64,000 nucleotides of DNA from Leclercia sp. LSNIH1 (GTDB taxonomy: Bacteria; Pseudomonadota; Gammaproteobacteria; Enterobacterales; Enterobacteriaceae). The stretch covers positions 4,588,001-4,652,000 of the forward strand of contig NZ_CP026167.1 of NCBI RefSeq assembly GCF_002902985.1, given 5' to 3'. Positions 42,356 through 52,287 of the stretch are shown one piece after another. The position numbers were made by a program, and so were the translations under genes. Below the pieces are notes generated by a model. It had not been told where the DNA came from. It saw only the letters and a list, made by a program, of their open reading frames with translations, and made no database searches. Every line of letters starts with the position of its first letter. Position 1 is the first letter of the stretch.

Positions 42356-45300
42356 GAACCTGTACCGAATTGTCTTTAACAAAGCGCGCGGCATGCTGAT
42401 GGTGGTGGCGGATATCGCCCGCTCCGGCCGCGCCGGTTCGTCCCGTTCTTCCGGCATTGGCCATACCCACAGCCAGCTTATCGGCAAGGTGAGCGCCTTA
42501 AGCTTTAGCCTGTGGCTGGCGATGGGAGCCGTGCAGACGGCGCAGGCCGCTATCGTGGCCGACGCCGGTGCGCCAAAAAACCAGCAGCCAACGGTCATCA
42601 ACAGCGCCAACGGCACGCCGCAGGTCAATATCCAGACGCCATCTACTGCGGGGGTGTCACGTAACAACTACACCCAGTTCGACGTGGAGAGCAAAGGGGC
42701 GATCCTCAACAACTCGCACAAAAACGTGCAGACCAACATTGGCGGCATGGTGGCGGGCAACCCGTGGCTGGCGAAAGGCGAAGCTAAAGTGATCCTCAAC
42801 GAGGTGAGCTCCCGCGACCCGAGCAAGCTGAACGGCATGATCGAAGTGGCGGGTAAAAAAGCCCAGGTGGTGATCGCCAACCCGTCAGGCATTACCTGTA
42901 GCGGCTGCGGCTTTATTAACGCCAACCGCGCCACCCTCACCACCGGCCAGCCGCAGATGAAAGACGGCGCGCTGACCGGGTTTAACGTCGAGCGCGGCGA
43001 AGTGGTGGTCGAGGGCGCGGGGATGGACACCTCCGGCGCGGATTACACCGACATCATCGCCCGCTCGGTGAAGGTTAACGCCGGGCTGTGGGCCAACGAT
43101 CTGAAGGTCACCACCGGGCGTAACAAGGTGGATGCCGCCCACGAGACGATCGAAAAAGGCAGTGACGATCCTGCCACCCGTCCGCAGCTGGCGGTGGACG
43201 TGGCCAGCCTCGGTGGCATGTACGCAGGCAAAATCCGCATGGTCGGCACCGAGAGCGGCGTCGGGGTACGTAACGCCGGGGCCATTGGCGCCCAGGCGGG
43301 CAGCGTAACGATCTCCGCTGACGGCCGCATCGAGAACAGCGGCACCCTGCGCGCCGGCGACAGTGCCAGCCTGCAAACCGCAGGGGAAGTGCACAACAGC
43401 GGCGTGATGACCGCCGCGAATAACGTCCGGGTGAACGCGGCCAGCTTCACCGGCAGTCAGCAGAGCGTGCTGGCCGCCGGGGTGAAAAGCGACGGCAAGC
43501 TCGCCGATGCGGGGGATCTGGAAATCAGCACCCGCGGCCAGCTGAGCGCCCACGGGCAAACCCTGGCGGGCGGCAATCTCAGTGCCAGCGGCCAGGGGGT
43601 GGACGTCAGCGGTAGCCAGACCCAGGGCAAACGCGTGCTGCTGGACGGCGGCGCGGAAGGCGTGAGCACCGCCAGCGCGAAGGTCAACGCCAGCGAACTG
43701 ACTGTGCGTACCGGCAAAATGCTCAATAACAACGGCGGCACGCTGGGGGCGGAGACCATCAGCCTCAGCGCCCACGACCTCAGCAACCAGAAAGGCAACA
43801 TCGTGCAGCGCGGCGGCAGCACCCTGGCGGTAGACCTGCCAGGCGCCCTCAATAACCAGCAGGGGCAGATTGGCGCGGCGAACGGCGTGCAGCTTAAGGC
43901 CGGGACCCTCGACAACACCGCCGGGCAGATCGTGGCGGTAGCGGGCAACACCCGGCTCGAGGCCGGGAGCGTAAACAATCAGCAGGGGTTGATCTCAGCT
44001 AGCGCGGGTGACGGCGAGATTGCCAGCCTGCAGGCGGTGAACAACGCCAAAGGCCGCATTGAGGCGGCGAAAACCCAGCGCATAAGCGCCGCAAGCCTCG
44101 ACAACCAGCAGGGGGTGATTGTCGCCGACGGCGCAACCCTGGCCCTCAACGGCGGCGCCCTGGATAACCGCGACGGCGCCCTGCTCTCTCAGGGTTCCCT
44201 TAATCTTGAGAGCGGCGCGCTGAATAACCAGCGCGGCTTCCTGGCGAGCGAGGGCGATTTTAGCCTGAGCGCGGGGGCTATCGACAACACCGACGGGCAG
44301 ATTGGTGCGAACCGGACGTTGACCGCCGGGTTCGACACCCTCGCCAATAACGGCGGCGCGCTGAAGTCGGTCGGGGCTATGACCCTCAGCGGCGGCCTGC
44401 TTGATAACAGCCAGGGGACTACCTTCTCCGGCGAAAGCCTGAATTTCAACGGCGGCACGCTGAACAATACGTCCGGGCAGCTTGCTGCGACAGGGAGCCT
44501 GTCACTGGGCACCTCGCAGCTCATCAATAATAAAGGCGTGCTGCAGGGCGACGGCGTGGCTGTCACCTCTGGCACGCTGGATAATAGCGCGGGCACCCTG
44601 AACAGCCTGGGGGCGCTGAACCTCTCAGCGGACAACGTGAATAACCAGGCCGGCACCCTGGCGGCCAGCGGCGCGGCGGAGATCGCCGCCACCAGCCTGG
44701 ATAACCGCAACAATGGACGCATCATTGGCGAGGCCGATACCGCCCTGCATACCGGTAACCTGCAAAACGGCGGCGGAGAGATCCAGTCGGTGGGCGACCT
44801 GCTGCTCGACAGCGCCCAGGGTATGGTGGATAACGTCTCCGGGCTGATCCGCAGCGGCAAAAGCGTGACCCTCACTGCCCTGGAATTTGTTAACACCAGT
44901 ACGCTCGGCGAGAACCAGGGGCTGGAGGGCCAGAGCCTGGCGCTGAACACCGGGAGTCTGGATAACCAGCGCGGCAGTATCCTGGCGAATAACACCCTGA
45001 GCATCAATAACAGCGGCGTGCTGAACAACGGCGCGGGGGTGCTGGCCTCGGGTGATACCCTGGATCTCAGCGGTAGCGCCCTGAATCTGCTGAACGCGGA
45101 CGGCACCCTGAAAGCGGGTAAAGCGCTGCGCGTGGAGGCTCAGTCTCTGGATGCCAGCGGCCAGCTGCTGTCGCTGGGGGATATGACGCTTCACAGCACC
45201 CGCGGCGTGAACAACAGCGGCACTACCCTCGCCAACGGCAACCTGACGTTCACCACCGATGGCGATCTCACCAACAGCGGCCAGCTAATGGCGGGCAGCG

Positions 45301-48300
45301 CCCTCAACGTGCAGAGCGCGAATCTTAATAACCTCGCCAGCGGTGAAATCAACGCCGGCAGCACCACCCTGACGGCCCGCGGCACGGTACGCAACACCGG
45401 CCTGATCGACGGGATCGCCACCCGCATCAACGCCAACACCCTGACCAACACCGGCACCGGGCGGATTTATGGCGATGCGGTGGGGGTAAATGTGGGTACC
45501 TTTAACAACCTCGCCGAAAACGGCACCGCAGCGACGCTGGCCGGGCGCGAGCGCGTCAACCTCGGCGTGCAGACCCTGAACAACGCCGATCACGGCCTGA
45601 TCTACAGTGCGGGCAGCATGAGCATCGGCGGCGCGCTGGATGATAACGGCGCCGTCACTGGCCGCGCCGCGACCATTAACAACCACAGCTCGACCATTGA
45701 ATCCGCCGGGGATATGGCGATTGCCGCCGGGCAGATCAATAACATCAACGACCACTTCTCCACCGAGGTGGTGCGGGTGTCGCAGGAAGAGCTCACCGAC
45801 TATCAGCACACGGGCTCAACCAACCGCTGGAGTTCGACAGAAAAAGGCGTCTGGGTGGATGACAACTCTTCCGACGGACTGCGTAACCTGAATACGCCAG
45901 AAGACAGCGGCGCAAATAACGACAACTTCAACCAGTACGACTACACCCGCACCATTGACGAAACGCGCATCAAAGAGAGCGACCCGGCGAAGATCCTCGC
46001 CGGGGGCAACCTGCTGCTGACCGGTGACAAACTGTTTAACGACAAGAGCCAGGTGATTGCAGGCGGCACCCTGGCAATCGACCAGCTGGGCAGCGTGCAG
46101 AACGAGGACGTGCCCGGCAAGCGTTACACCACCGATGAAGGCACCGTCACCCACTACTACCGTATTCGCCACAAGGGCGACGATGAGCAGGGGCGCGACC
46201 GCACGGCATATACCCCGCCCACCACCATTCAGGACATCTCCCTGAAGCCGGGCCAGCTGATCAGCAACGGCAGCGTCGAGGGCAGCAATCTCAGCATCAC
46301 TCCGCTGGTACTACAGGGAACGGACGTGACCATTGGCCAGGCCGCCGGGGTGAAACCCGCCCCGCAGCAGACCGTTTCGCCGGGCGAGCCGGTGACCCCA
46401 CCTGCCGGACAGCAGTTTGAAGTGACCCCGGCCGACGGTGCGATCCGCATTATCGGCCCCAACACCACCCTGCCGGACAACAGCCTGTTCAAGGTGAACC
46501 CGTCGGCGGAGGTGCCGTACCTGGTGGAGACCGATCCGCGCTTCACTAACGAGCGCCAGTGGCTCGGCAGCGACTATATGCAGGACGCCTTTACCGCCGA
46601 TGGCGACAACACGCTGAAACGGCTGGGGGATGGCTACTACGAGCAGCGCCTGATCCGCGAGCAGGTGATTGGCATCACCGGCCAGCGCTACCTGGATGGC
46701 TACAGCAACGACGAAGAGCAGTACAAGGCGCTGATGGATCGCGGCATCACCTTCGGCAAGCAGTACGACCTGAAGATTGGCGTGGCGCTGACGCCAGAGC
46801 AGATGGCGCTGCTGACCGGGGATATCGTCTGGCTGGTCAACACCCGGGTGAAGATGCCGGACGGCTCCACCGAGAACGTGCTGGTGCCGCAGGTCTACGC
46901 CAAAGTGAAACCGGGCGATATCGACGGCTCCGGGGCGCTGATTGCCGGGAACAACGTCTCCATCAAGCTTAACGGCGACCTGTTTAACCGCGGCACTATC
47001 GCCGGGCGCAAAGTGCTGCAGCTGGAGGGTGACAACATCACCAACCAGACCGGCACCATCCAGGGGGCGGACGTCAACCTCAACGCGCGCACCGATATCA
47101 ACAACCTCGGCGGTGCCATCGTGGGCGATAGCAGCGTGCTGGCCAGCGCCGGACGCGACATCAACCTCACCAGCACCACCCTCAGCGCCGACAGCGTGAA
47201 CGGCGAGAACCGCTTCGACCGCACCACCATCAACAGCGTTTCCGGCATCTACGTCCAGGGCGACGACGGCAAACTGGCGTTGCAGTCCGGGCGGGATATC
47301 ACCCTGACCGGCGCACAGGTGATCGCCAGCGGCGAGAACGGCAAAGCGCAGCTGGTGGCCGGGCGGGATATGACCCTCAACGATCTTCAGACCGCCAGCC
47401 GCGATAGCCTGGTGTGGGATGGCGACAACAGCCTGAAACAGGGGCAGACCAACAGCGTGGGCAGCGAGGTGACCGGCAAAGGCGACGTGACACTGGCCGC
47501 CGGGAATGACCTCAACGCCCGCGCCGCCGCCCTCTCCGCCGGGCAGGCGCTGAACGTCAGCGCCGGGAATAACCTGACCCTGACGGCAGGCGAAAACAGC
47601 CAGGATCTGGACGAACGGCATAAAGTGGTGGGCGGTAACGGCTGGCTGTCAAAAACCACCACCACCACCCGCGACCAGATCGCCCGTCAGACGGTGCAGA
47701 GCAGCGAGCTGAACGGCGACACTGTTAACCTCACCGCCGGAAACGATCTCACCGTGCGCGGCAGTAACGTGGCGGGCACGGGGGATGTGGCCCTGCTGGC
47801 AGGCAACAACCTGAGCGTGGAGACCCAGGCCGAACGCAATAACGAGCTGCACCAGAAGCAGGAGAAAAAATCGGGGCTGCTGAGCTCGGGCGGGATCGGC
47901 TTTAGCGTCGGTACACAGAGCATCAAAACCACCGACACCGGCGCGGACGCGACCCAGGCGGGCAGCACCGTCGGCAGCGTCGACGGCGACCTGACCCTGC
48001 GGGCGGGGGAGCGCCTGACGGTAAGCGGCTCCGATCTGGTGGCCGGTCAGGACATGACGCTCACGGGTAAAAATGTCGACATCACGGCGGTGAACAACCG
48101 CAGCCAGCAAACCCATGAGGTGGAGCAGAAAACCTCCGGCCTGACCCTGGCGCTCTCCGGCACCGTCGGCAGCGCGCTGAACAGCGCCGTTGAGGCCTCT
48201 CAGCAGGCAAAATCCTCCGGCAGCGGCCGCTTACAGGCGTTGCAGGGGGTGAAGGCCGCGCTCTCCGGCGTGCAGGCTGCCCAGGCCGCGCGGATGGATC

Positions 48301-50903
48301 AGGCGCTGGGAGCGGATGCCTCTAACACCAATACCGTGGGCATCAGCCTCTCTTACGGCAGCCAGTCGTCGAAATCGACCCAGTACAGCGAGCAGAACAC
48401 CGCCCAGGGCAGCACGCTTAACGCCGGGCGCGATCTCAGCGTTGTCGCCACCGGCAGCGGCGCGCGCGGCGCGGACGGGGATCTGACCGTGGAAGGCAGC
48501 CAGCTGAAGGCGGGCAACGATCTGACCCTCGCCGCCAACCGCGATCTGTATCTGCGCTCGGCGCAAAACACCCAGCTGCTGGATGGCAAAAACGAGAGCA
48601 AGGGCGGCAGCGTCGGGGTGGGCATCGGGTACGGCTCCGGCGGCGCGGGCATCAACATCTCCGCCAGCGTCAACCGCGGCAAGGGTAACGAGAGCGGCAC
48701 CGGCACCACTCACAGTGAGACCACCGTGGACGCGGGCCGCCAGGTGAATATCCTGACCGGACGTGACGCCACCCTGACCGGGGCGCAGGTGAGCGGCGAA
48801 ACGGTAAGAGCGGATATTGGCCGCAACCTGACCCTCACCTCCGAGCAGGACAGCGATCGCTACGACTCGAAGCAGCAGAACGCCAGCGCGGGGGGCAGCT
48901 TCAGCATCGGCTCTATGACTGGTTCGGCCAGCGTCAACCTCAGCCGCGACAAGATGCACAGCAACTACGACTCTGTCGTGGAGCAGACCGGGATCTTCGC
49001 CGGCAAAGGCGGCTACGACGTTACCGTGGGCGAGCATACCCAGCTCAACGGGGCGGTGATTGGCTCGACGGCTACCGCCGATAAAAACCGTCTCGATACC
49101 GGCACCATTGGCTTTAGCGATATCGAAAACCGCGCCGACTTCGAGGTGGAACACCAGAGCGTGGGGATGAGCACCGGGGGCAGCATCGGCAGCCAGTTTG
49201 CCGGGAATATGGCGAACGGCCTGCTGGTGGGGGCGAACCGCGACGGGCATGACAGCAGTACCACGCACGCGGCAGTATCGGACGGCACTCTGATTGTCCG
49301 CGACCAGGATCGTCAGGTTCAGGATGTCAATCAGCTCAGCCGCGACGTGGAACACGCCAACCAGCCCCTCTCCCCTATCTTCGACAAAGAGAAAGAGCAG
49401 GAGCGGCTGCAGCAGGCGCAGCTCATCGGTGAGATTGGCAATCAGGTGGCGGATATTGCCCGCACCGAGGGGAGCATCCGCGCCACCAACGCGGCGAAAG
49501 AGAAGCTGAATAACGTCAACGCGCAGGATCTGCAGGAGGCAAAAGCGGCGTGGGAGAAAGCCAATCCGGGCAAAACCGCGACTCTTGAAGACATTAACAG
49601 CCAGATCTACCAGACGGCGTATAACGACGCGCTCAGTGCCTCCGGCTTTGGCACCGGCGGGCAGTATCAGCAGGCGATTCAGGCGGCGACGGCGGCGGTT
49701 CAGGGCCTGGCGGGGAGCGATCTCAGCGCGGCCCTTGCGGGCGGTGCCGCGCCATACGTGGCGGAGGTGATTGGTCATTACAGCGGTCTGAACGACGCGG
49801 GCAAAGTCGCCGCTCACGCGGTGGTCAACGCTGCGCTCGCCGCCGCCCAGGGGCAGGACGCGCTGGCGGGTGCCGCCGGTGCCGCCACAGGCGAGCTGGT
49901 GGGGATGATCGCCACCGAGATGTACGGGAAACCGGCCGACGAGCTGGACGAAACGCAGAAGCAGACGGTCTCTGCGCTGGCGACGCTGGCGGCGGGGCTT
50001 TCCGGCGGCCTGGTGGGCGACAGCTCTGCGTCTGCTGTGGCGGGGGCGCAGGCGGGTAAAACGACGGTTGAGAATAATTTCCTTGGTTCTACATCTTCAG
50101 ACAAACTTGACAAAGCCGTTGAGAAAATTAAGAACGGTGATAAGTCATTAGCAACTGCCAATGAGCTAATCAAGCTGGAAAATGCCGACAAACGTAGCGA
50201 TGCACTGGTTTCTAAATTTACTAAAGATCCATCACAGATGAGCAGCAATGAACGGGCTGAATTGGCAGGTTACTTACGTGTTTACGCATCAGAGATGGAG
50301 AGGGAATACGGTTCTGCTGTTTCGCAAGAACTGGTCAAAGGTTTGCTCTCCGGACAGGATTACATGAAACGTAACCCTGACTCTGAGGCCATGTCTAAGG
50401 CTCAGACAATCATGAATACCTGGGGCTACCATAAATCGAATGCCAGCATTGGCGACGCACCTGTCATGTTCGGGGGCAGCGTGCTGGGCATTACTGTGAA
50501 AGGTATGGCCGCTAATGCTGCAATTGGTATTGGAGTAAATACGGGTGTGCAACTGGCAGGAAAGGATCCTTTCAGTTATGTGGACGCAATCATGGCGGGA
50601 GTAACAGCCGCAGCAACAACGGGGAAAGGTATTCTGGTTTCAACTCCTATAAATATGGGTGGTGCGGCAATAGGTAGTAGTATTAAAGGTGAAGATCCAA
50701 CTAACTCAACTATTGGCGCCGGAGTTGGCTCTCTATTTGGTGGTGGTATTGGCAAAGTGGCAACCGAGCAGCTAAAACCTGTTATAAAAGAAGGTAGTGC
50801 TGAAATAATTGGAGCAGCTACGGGGGCCACTGTGGGAGAGGTTTCCGGCAATAAAGTTAAAGATAAACTTGACAATGCAGGAAAGAAAAATGGAAAAAAT
50901 TAA
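42348..50903 (+). CDS. cdiA: CdiA: contact-dependent inhibition toxin/adhesin filament
   Basis: 2851-residue exoprotein of two-partner secretion. The N-terminus is an extended signal peptide (MNKNLYRIVFNKARG...; cleavage about AQA-A, residue 67). The TPS/haemagglutination domain follows (~70-310; VVIANPSGITCSGCGFINANRATL), then a long FHA-type beta-helix repeat region with N-N-x-x-G repeats (~310-1000), a non-repetitive middle (~1100-1500) and a second repeat region (~1500-2250). The pretoxin region ends in VENN at residues 2574-2577. The last ~278 residues are the toxin region and DNA composition turns AT-richer there. It begins with a charged helical part, then a Gly/Ala-rich hydrophobic part (~2710-2830) suggestive of a membrane-acting toxin. 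I do not recognise a known nuclease. The cdiI candidate overlaps its 3' end by 14 bases. Confidence 0.92.
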   Translation: MNKNLYRIVFNKARGMLMVVADIARSGRAGSSRSSGIGHTHSQLIGKVSALSFSLWLAMGAVQTAQAAIVADAGAPKNQQPTVINSANGTPQVNIQTPSTAGVSRNNYTQFDVESKGAILNNSHKNVQTNIGGMVAGNPWLAKGEAKVILNEVSSRDPSKLNGMIEVAGKKAQVVIANPSGITCSGCGFINANRATLTTGQPQMKDGALTGFNVERGEVVVEGAGMDTSGADYTDIIARSVKVNAGLWANDLKVTTGRNKVDAAHETIEKGSDDPATRPQLAVDVASLGGMYAGKIRMVGTESGVGVRNAGAIGAQAGSVTISADGRIENSGTLRAGDSASLQTAGEVHNSGVMTAANNVRVNAASFTGSQQSVLAAGVKSDGKLADAGDLEISTRGQLSAHGQTLAGGNLSASGQGVDVSGSQTQGKRVLLDGGAEGVSTASAKVNASELTVRTGKMLNNNGGTLGAETISLSAHDLSNQKGNIVQRGGSTLAVDLPGALNNQQGQIGAANGVQLKAGTLDNTAGQIVAVAGNTRLEAGSVNNQQGLISASAGDGEIASLQAVNNAKGRIEAAKTQRISAASLDNQQGVIVADGATLALNGGALDNRDGALLSQGSLNLESGALNNQRGFLASEGDFSLSAGAIDNTDGQIGANRTLTAGFDTLANNGGALKSVGAMTLSGGLLDNSQGTTFSGESLNFNGGTLNNTSGQLAATGSLSLGTSQLINNKGVLQGDGVAVTSGTLDNSAGTLNSLGALNLSADNVNNQAGTLAASGAAEIAATSLDNRNNGRIIGEADTALHTGNLQNGGGEIQSVGDLLLDSAQGMVDNVSGLIRSGKSVTLTALEFVNTSTLGENQGLEGQSLALNTGSLDNQRGSILANNTLSINNSGVLNNGAGVLASGDTLDLSGSALNLLNADGTLKAGKALRVEAQSLDASGQLLSLGDMTLHSTRGVNNSGTTLANGNLTFTTDGDLTNSGQLMAGSALNVQSANLNNLASGEINAGSTTLTARGTVRNTGLIDGIATRINANTLTNTGTGRIYGDAVGVNVGTFNNLAENGTAATLAGRERVNLGVQTLNNADHGLIYSAGSMSIGGALDDNGAVTGRAATINNHSSTIESAGDMAIAAGQINNINDHFSTEVVRVSQEELTDYQHTGSTNRWSSTEKGVWVDDNSSDGLRNLNTPEDSGANNDNFNQYDYTRTIDETRIKESDPAKILAGGNLLLTGDKLFNDKSQVIAGGTLAIDQLGSVQNEDVPGKRYTTDEGTVTHYYRIRHKGDDEQGRDRTAYTPPTTIQDISLKPGQLISNGSVEGSNLSITPLVLQGTDVTIGQAAGVKPAPQQTVSPGEPVTPPAGQQFEVTPADGAIRIIGPNTTLPDNSLFKVNPSAEVPYLVETDPRFTNERQWLGSDYMQDAFTADGDNTLKRLGDGYYEQRLIREQVIGITGQRYLDGYSNDEEQYKALMDRGITFGKQYDLKIGVALTPEQMALLTGDIVWLVNTRVKMPDGSTENVLVPQVYAKVKPGDIDGSGALIAGNNVSIKLNGDLFNRGTIAGRKVLQLEGDNITNQTGTIQGADVNLNARTDINNLGGAIVGDSSVLASAGRDINLTSTTLSADSVNGENRFDRTTINSVSGIYVQGDDGKLALQSGRDITLTGAQVIASGENGKAQLVAGRDMTLNDLQTASRDSLVWDGDNSLKQGQTNSVGSEVTGKGDVTLAAGNDLNARAAALSAGQALNVSAGNNLTLTAGENSQDLDERHKVVGGNGWLSKTTTTTRDQIARQTVQSSELNGDTVNLTAGNDLTVRGSNVAGTGDVALLAGNNLSVETQAERNNELHQKQEKKSGLLSSGGIGFSVGTQSIKTTDTGADATQAGSTVGSVDGDLTLRAGERLTVSGSDLVAGQDMTLTGKNVDITAVNNRSQQTHEVEQKTSGLTLALSGTVGSALNSAVEASQQAKSSGSGRLQALQGVKAALSGVQAAQAARMDQALGADASNTNTVGISLSYGSQSSKSTQYSEQNTAQGSTLNAGRDLSVVATGSGARGADGDLTVEGSQLKAGNDLTLAANRDLYLRSAQNTQLLDGKNESKGGSVGVGIGYGSGGAGINISASVNRGKGNESGTGTTHSETTVDAGRQVNILTGRDATLTGAQVSGETVRADIGRNLTLTSEQDSDRYDSKQQNASAGGSFSIGSMTGSASVNLSRDKMHSNYDSVVEQTGIFAGKGGYDVTVGEHTQLNGAVIGSTATADKNRLDTGTIGFSDIENRADFEVEHQSVGMSTGGSIGSQFAGNMANGLLVGANRDGHDSSTTHAAVSDGTLIVRDQDRQVQDVNQLSRDVEHANQPLSPIFDKEKEQERLQQAQLIGEIGNQVADIARTEGSIRATNAAKEKLNNVNAQDLQEAKAAWEKANPGKTATLEDINSQIYQTAYNDALSASGFGTGGQYQQAIQAATAAVQGLAGSDLSAALAGGAAPYVAEVIGHYSGLNDAGKVAAHAVVNAALAAAQGQDALAGAAGAATGELVGMIATEMYGKPADELDETQKQTVSALATLAAGLSGGLVGDSSASAVAGAQAGKTTVENNFLGSTSSDKLDKAVEKIKNGDKSLATANELIKLENADKRSDALVSKFTKDPSQMSSNERAELAGYLRVYASEMEREYGSAVSQELVKGLLSGQDYMKRNPDSEAMSKAQTIMNTWGYHKSNASIGDAPVMFGGSVLGITVKGMAANAAIGIGVNTGVQLAGKDPFSYVDAIMAGVTAAATTGKGILVSTPINMGGAAIGSSIKGEDPTNSTIGAGVGSLFGGGIGKVATEQLKPVIKEGSAEIIGAATGATVGEVSGNKVKDKLDNAGKKNGKN

Positions 50904-51144
50904 CATTAAGGATTTGGTTAAACTGGTTTGCATATGTGTAAGCATATTGTTTATTGCGGTAGTCATCGGCTATCTAATCGTTTCAGTAATCGTTTATTTT
51001 AAAATAAATGTATTTGAGTTCGATTGGAGAGAAGCTTTCAGTGATGCCTTAAGGAAAGGTATCGCTGGCGGCTTAATACTTGCTTTCGGCATCTGGATTA
51101 AAGCCAGGTTACAAGAGCGTAAAAAGAAAAAAAGAAGCAGATAA
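50890..51144 (+). CDS. cdiI: Candidate CdiI immunity protein, small membrane protein
   Basis: 84 residues, starting at the ATG at 50890 inside the last codons of cdiA (14-base overlap). Two hydrophobic stretches (~10-35 VCICVSILFIAVVIGYLIVSVIVYF; ~58-72 GIAGGLILAFGIWI) flank an acidic/aromatic loop (FEFDWREAF), and the C-terminus is strongly basic (KARLQERKKKKRSR), which fits an inner-membrane protein with a cytoplasmic tail. Position directly after a CdiA toxin region is diagnostic for immunity. A membrane location agrees with a toxin that acts on the membrane. No enzyme motif is present. Confidence 0.75.
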   Translation: MEKINIKDLVKLVCICVSILFIAVVIGYLIVSVIVYFKINVFEFDWREAFSDALRKGIAGGLILAFGIWIKARLQERKKKKRSR

Positions 51145-51150
51145 ATAAGC

Positions 51151-51188
51151 CAACAACAATCTCAGCCAGCAGACTGGGATTGTTGTTG
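51151..51188 (+). terminator. Long hairpin after the cdiI candidate
   Basis: CAACAACAATC (51151-51161) pairs perfectly with GATTGTTGTTG (51178-51188), and an inner CCAG/CTGG pair extends the stem; it starts 6 bases after the cdiI stop. A second GC-rich hairpin follows at about 51197-51220. Together they likely end the cdi transcript. Confidence 0.6.
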
Positions 51189-51247
51189 AGAATAGCGCCC
51201 CTGGCGACATCGCCACGGGGTAAGTGCCCGGTAAACCCACCGAGCAA

Positions 51248-51546
51248 ATGGCCGAAGAACAGGTGAAGGTATTGACTATCGAGAAAACGACGCTAATCGT
51301 AGAGAAAATGCAACGCATGGCTACTTTATTAGAATTAGGGGGTTACGCCGAATGGTCAGTAGTATTTGTAAACTGGCTAAAAAATATGAGCTGGAACCTG
51401 ATGATACCAAACACATTTTTCTCAATATCTATGGTGGAATGGGATCTCTAAACGATCTCGTACTGTATAGAAACGGAAAGGTTTTGATGAGTGAGAACGA
51501 TGAACTCGATCAACTCAGACGCGACCTGTTTAACCTTCTTTCCTGA
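51248..51546 (+). pseudogene. Frameshifted DUF6966-like immunity gene
   Basis: Two overlapping frames together give one recognisable small protein of the DUF6966 type. The first frame reads from MAEEQVKVL to LLELGGYAEWS, and the second continues with KLAKKYELEPDDTKHIFLNIYGGMGSLNDLVLYRNGK and ends ENDELDQLRRDLFNLLS. The frames join between about 51352 and 51372; one missing base would account for the shift. Family members are small proteins found near polymorphic toxins and Rhs/CDI loci, so this is probably a decayed orphan immunity gene. A sequencing error cannot be excluded. The start (ATG 51248; GTG 51224 also possible) is uncertain. Confidence 0.6.
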
Positions 51547-51698
51547 ACAAAAATTAAGGTAAGGTGATTATGGCTGGAAGGTTGTATTTGGATGTGAATT
51601 CGCTCTGTCCCGATGACGTGGCCAGGATGATGTAAATTATTTCTGCTTCCTGAACAATGAACGAAACGATTATCGACGGTGACGACAGGGGCCTTTAA

Positions 51699-52181
51699 AT
51701 GACAAATAAATCAGTTAACCAACTACGGGCAGGGTTAGATCGCTACCAATCAAACGGCTATGTCGAATCCAATTCATTTAACGATCCGAATGAGGATGCT
51801 CTAGAATATCTGGGCATGCTGCTTGTGGAAGATCAACCCACGGCGCTAAAGTATTGCCAGAGATTTTTGCAGCAGTCCCAGGCCAATGATGAACTAAAAT
51901 CAGCCGCACTTGATTTTTTACTACTGTCCAGTGAATGGAGTTTCGCGTATCAGTATCTTTATAGTCAGGCGGAAAGACTTTCTATCCCGGAACTTGAAAA
52001 GGCGTTTTTTTATTTTTATTGTGATAAAAACGAAGCCGCACCTCATCCCGTTCCCGAAGGGCTATTCACAAAATTGTTAGCACGATACGAGATTGTTAAG
52101 AATGAGCCCGATGCTTATTTTTATCATCTTCATGAAGCCTATAATGACTTTGTTGAAACACTTTCTGATAGGCGTAATTGA
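51699..52181 (+). CDS. Unknown protein, candidate orphan immunity
   Basis: 160 residues, acidic and helical, with TPR-like spacing of aromatic and leucine residues (LEYLGMLLVEDQPTALKYCQRFLQ; LDFLLLSSEWSFAYQYLYSQAERL). No signal peptide or membrane segment, so it is cytoplasmic. I do not recognise a named family. It is AT-richer than the chromosomal genes around the island and sits among immunity genes, which is why immunity is suspected. The preceding 150 bases (51547-51698) hold only short broken reading frames. Confidence 0.6.
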   Translation: MTNKSVNQLRAGLDRYQSNGYVESNSFNDPNEDALEYLGMLLVEDQPTALKYCQRFLQQSQANDELKSAALDFLLLSSEWSFAYQYLYSQAERLSIPELEKAFFYFYCDKNEAAPHPVPEGLFTKLLARYEIVKNEPDAYFYHLHEAYNDFVETLSDRRN

Positions 52182-52287
52182 CTTTAAATTGCCTGGCACT
52201 TTGTTAGCGGAATTTTGGCTATAAATTTGTTCTTTAACAAACAAGATATATTATAGTTGAGAAGTACACGCCAGATGGGGTTATAAA

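Noticed and set aside
46311..49817. Long minus-strand open frames (436 and 528 codons) opposite cdiA
   Set aside because: Shadow frames of a GC-rich repeat gene; no domain, and cdiA on the plus strand is certain.
40128..50903. Interpretation as a haemolysin/filamentous haemagglutinin two-partner system rather than CDI
   Set aside because: The VENN motif, the composition switch after it and a small gene overlapping the cdiA 3' end, followed by many immunity genes, favour CDI; the haemolysin reading would leave these unexplained.
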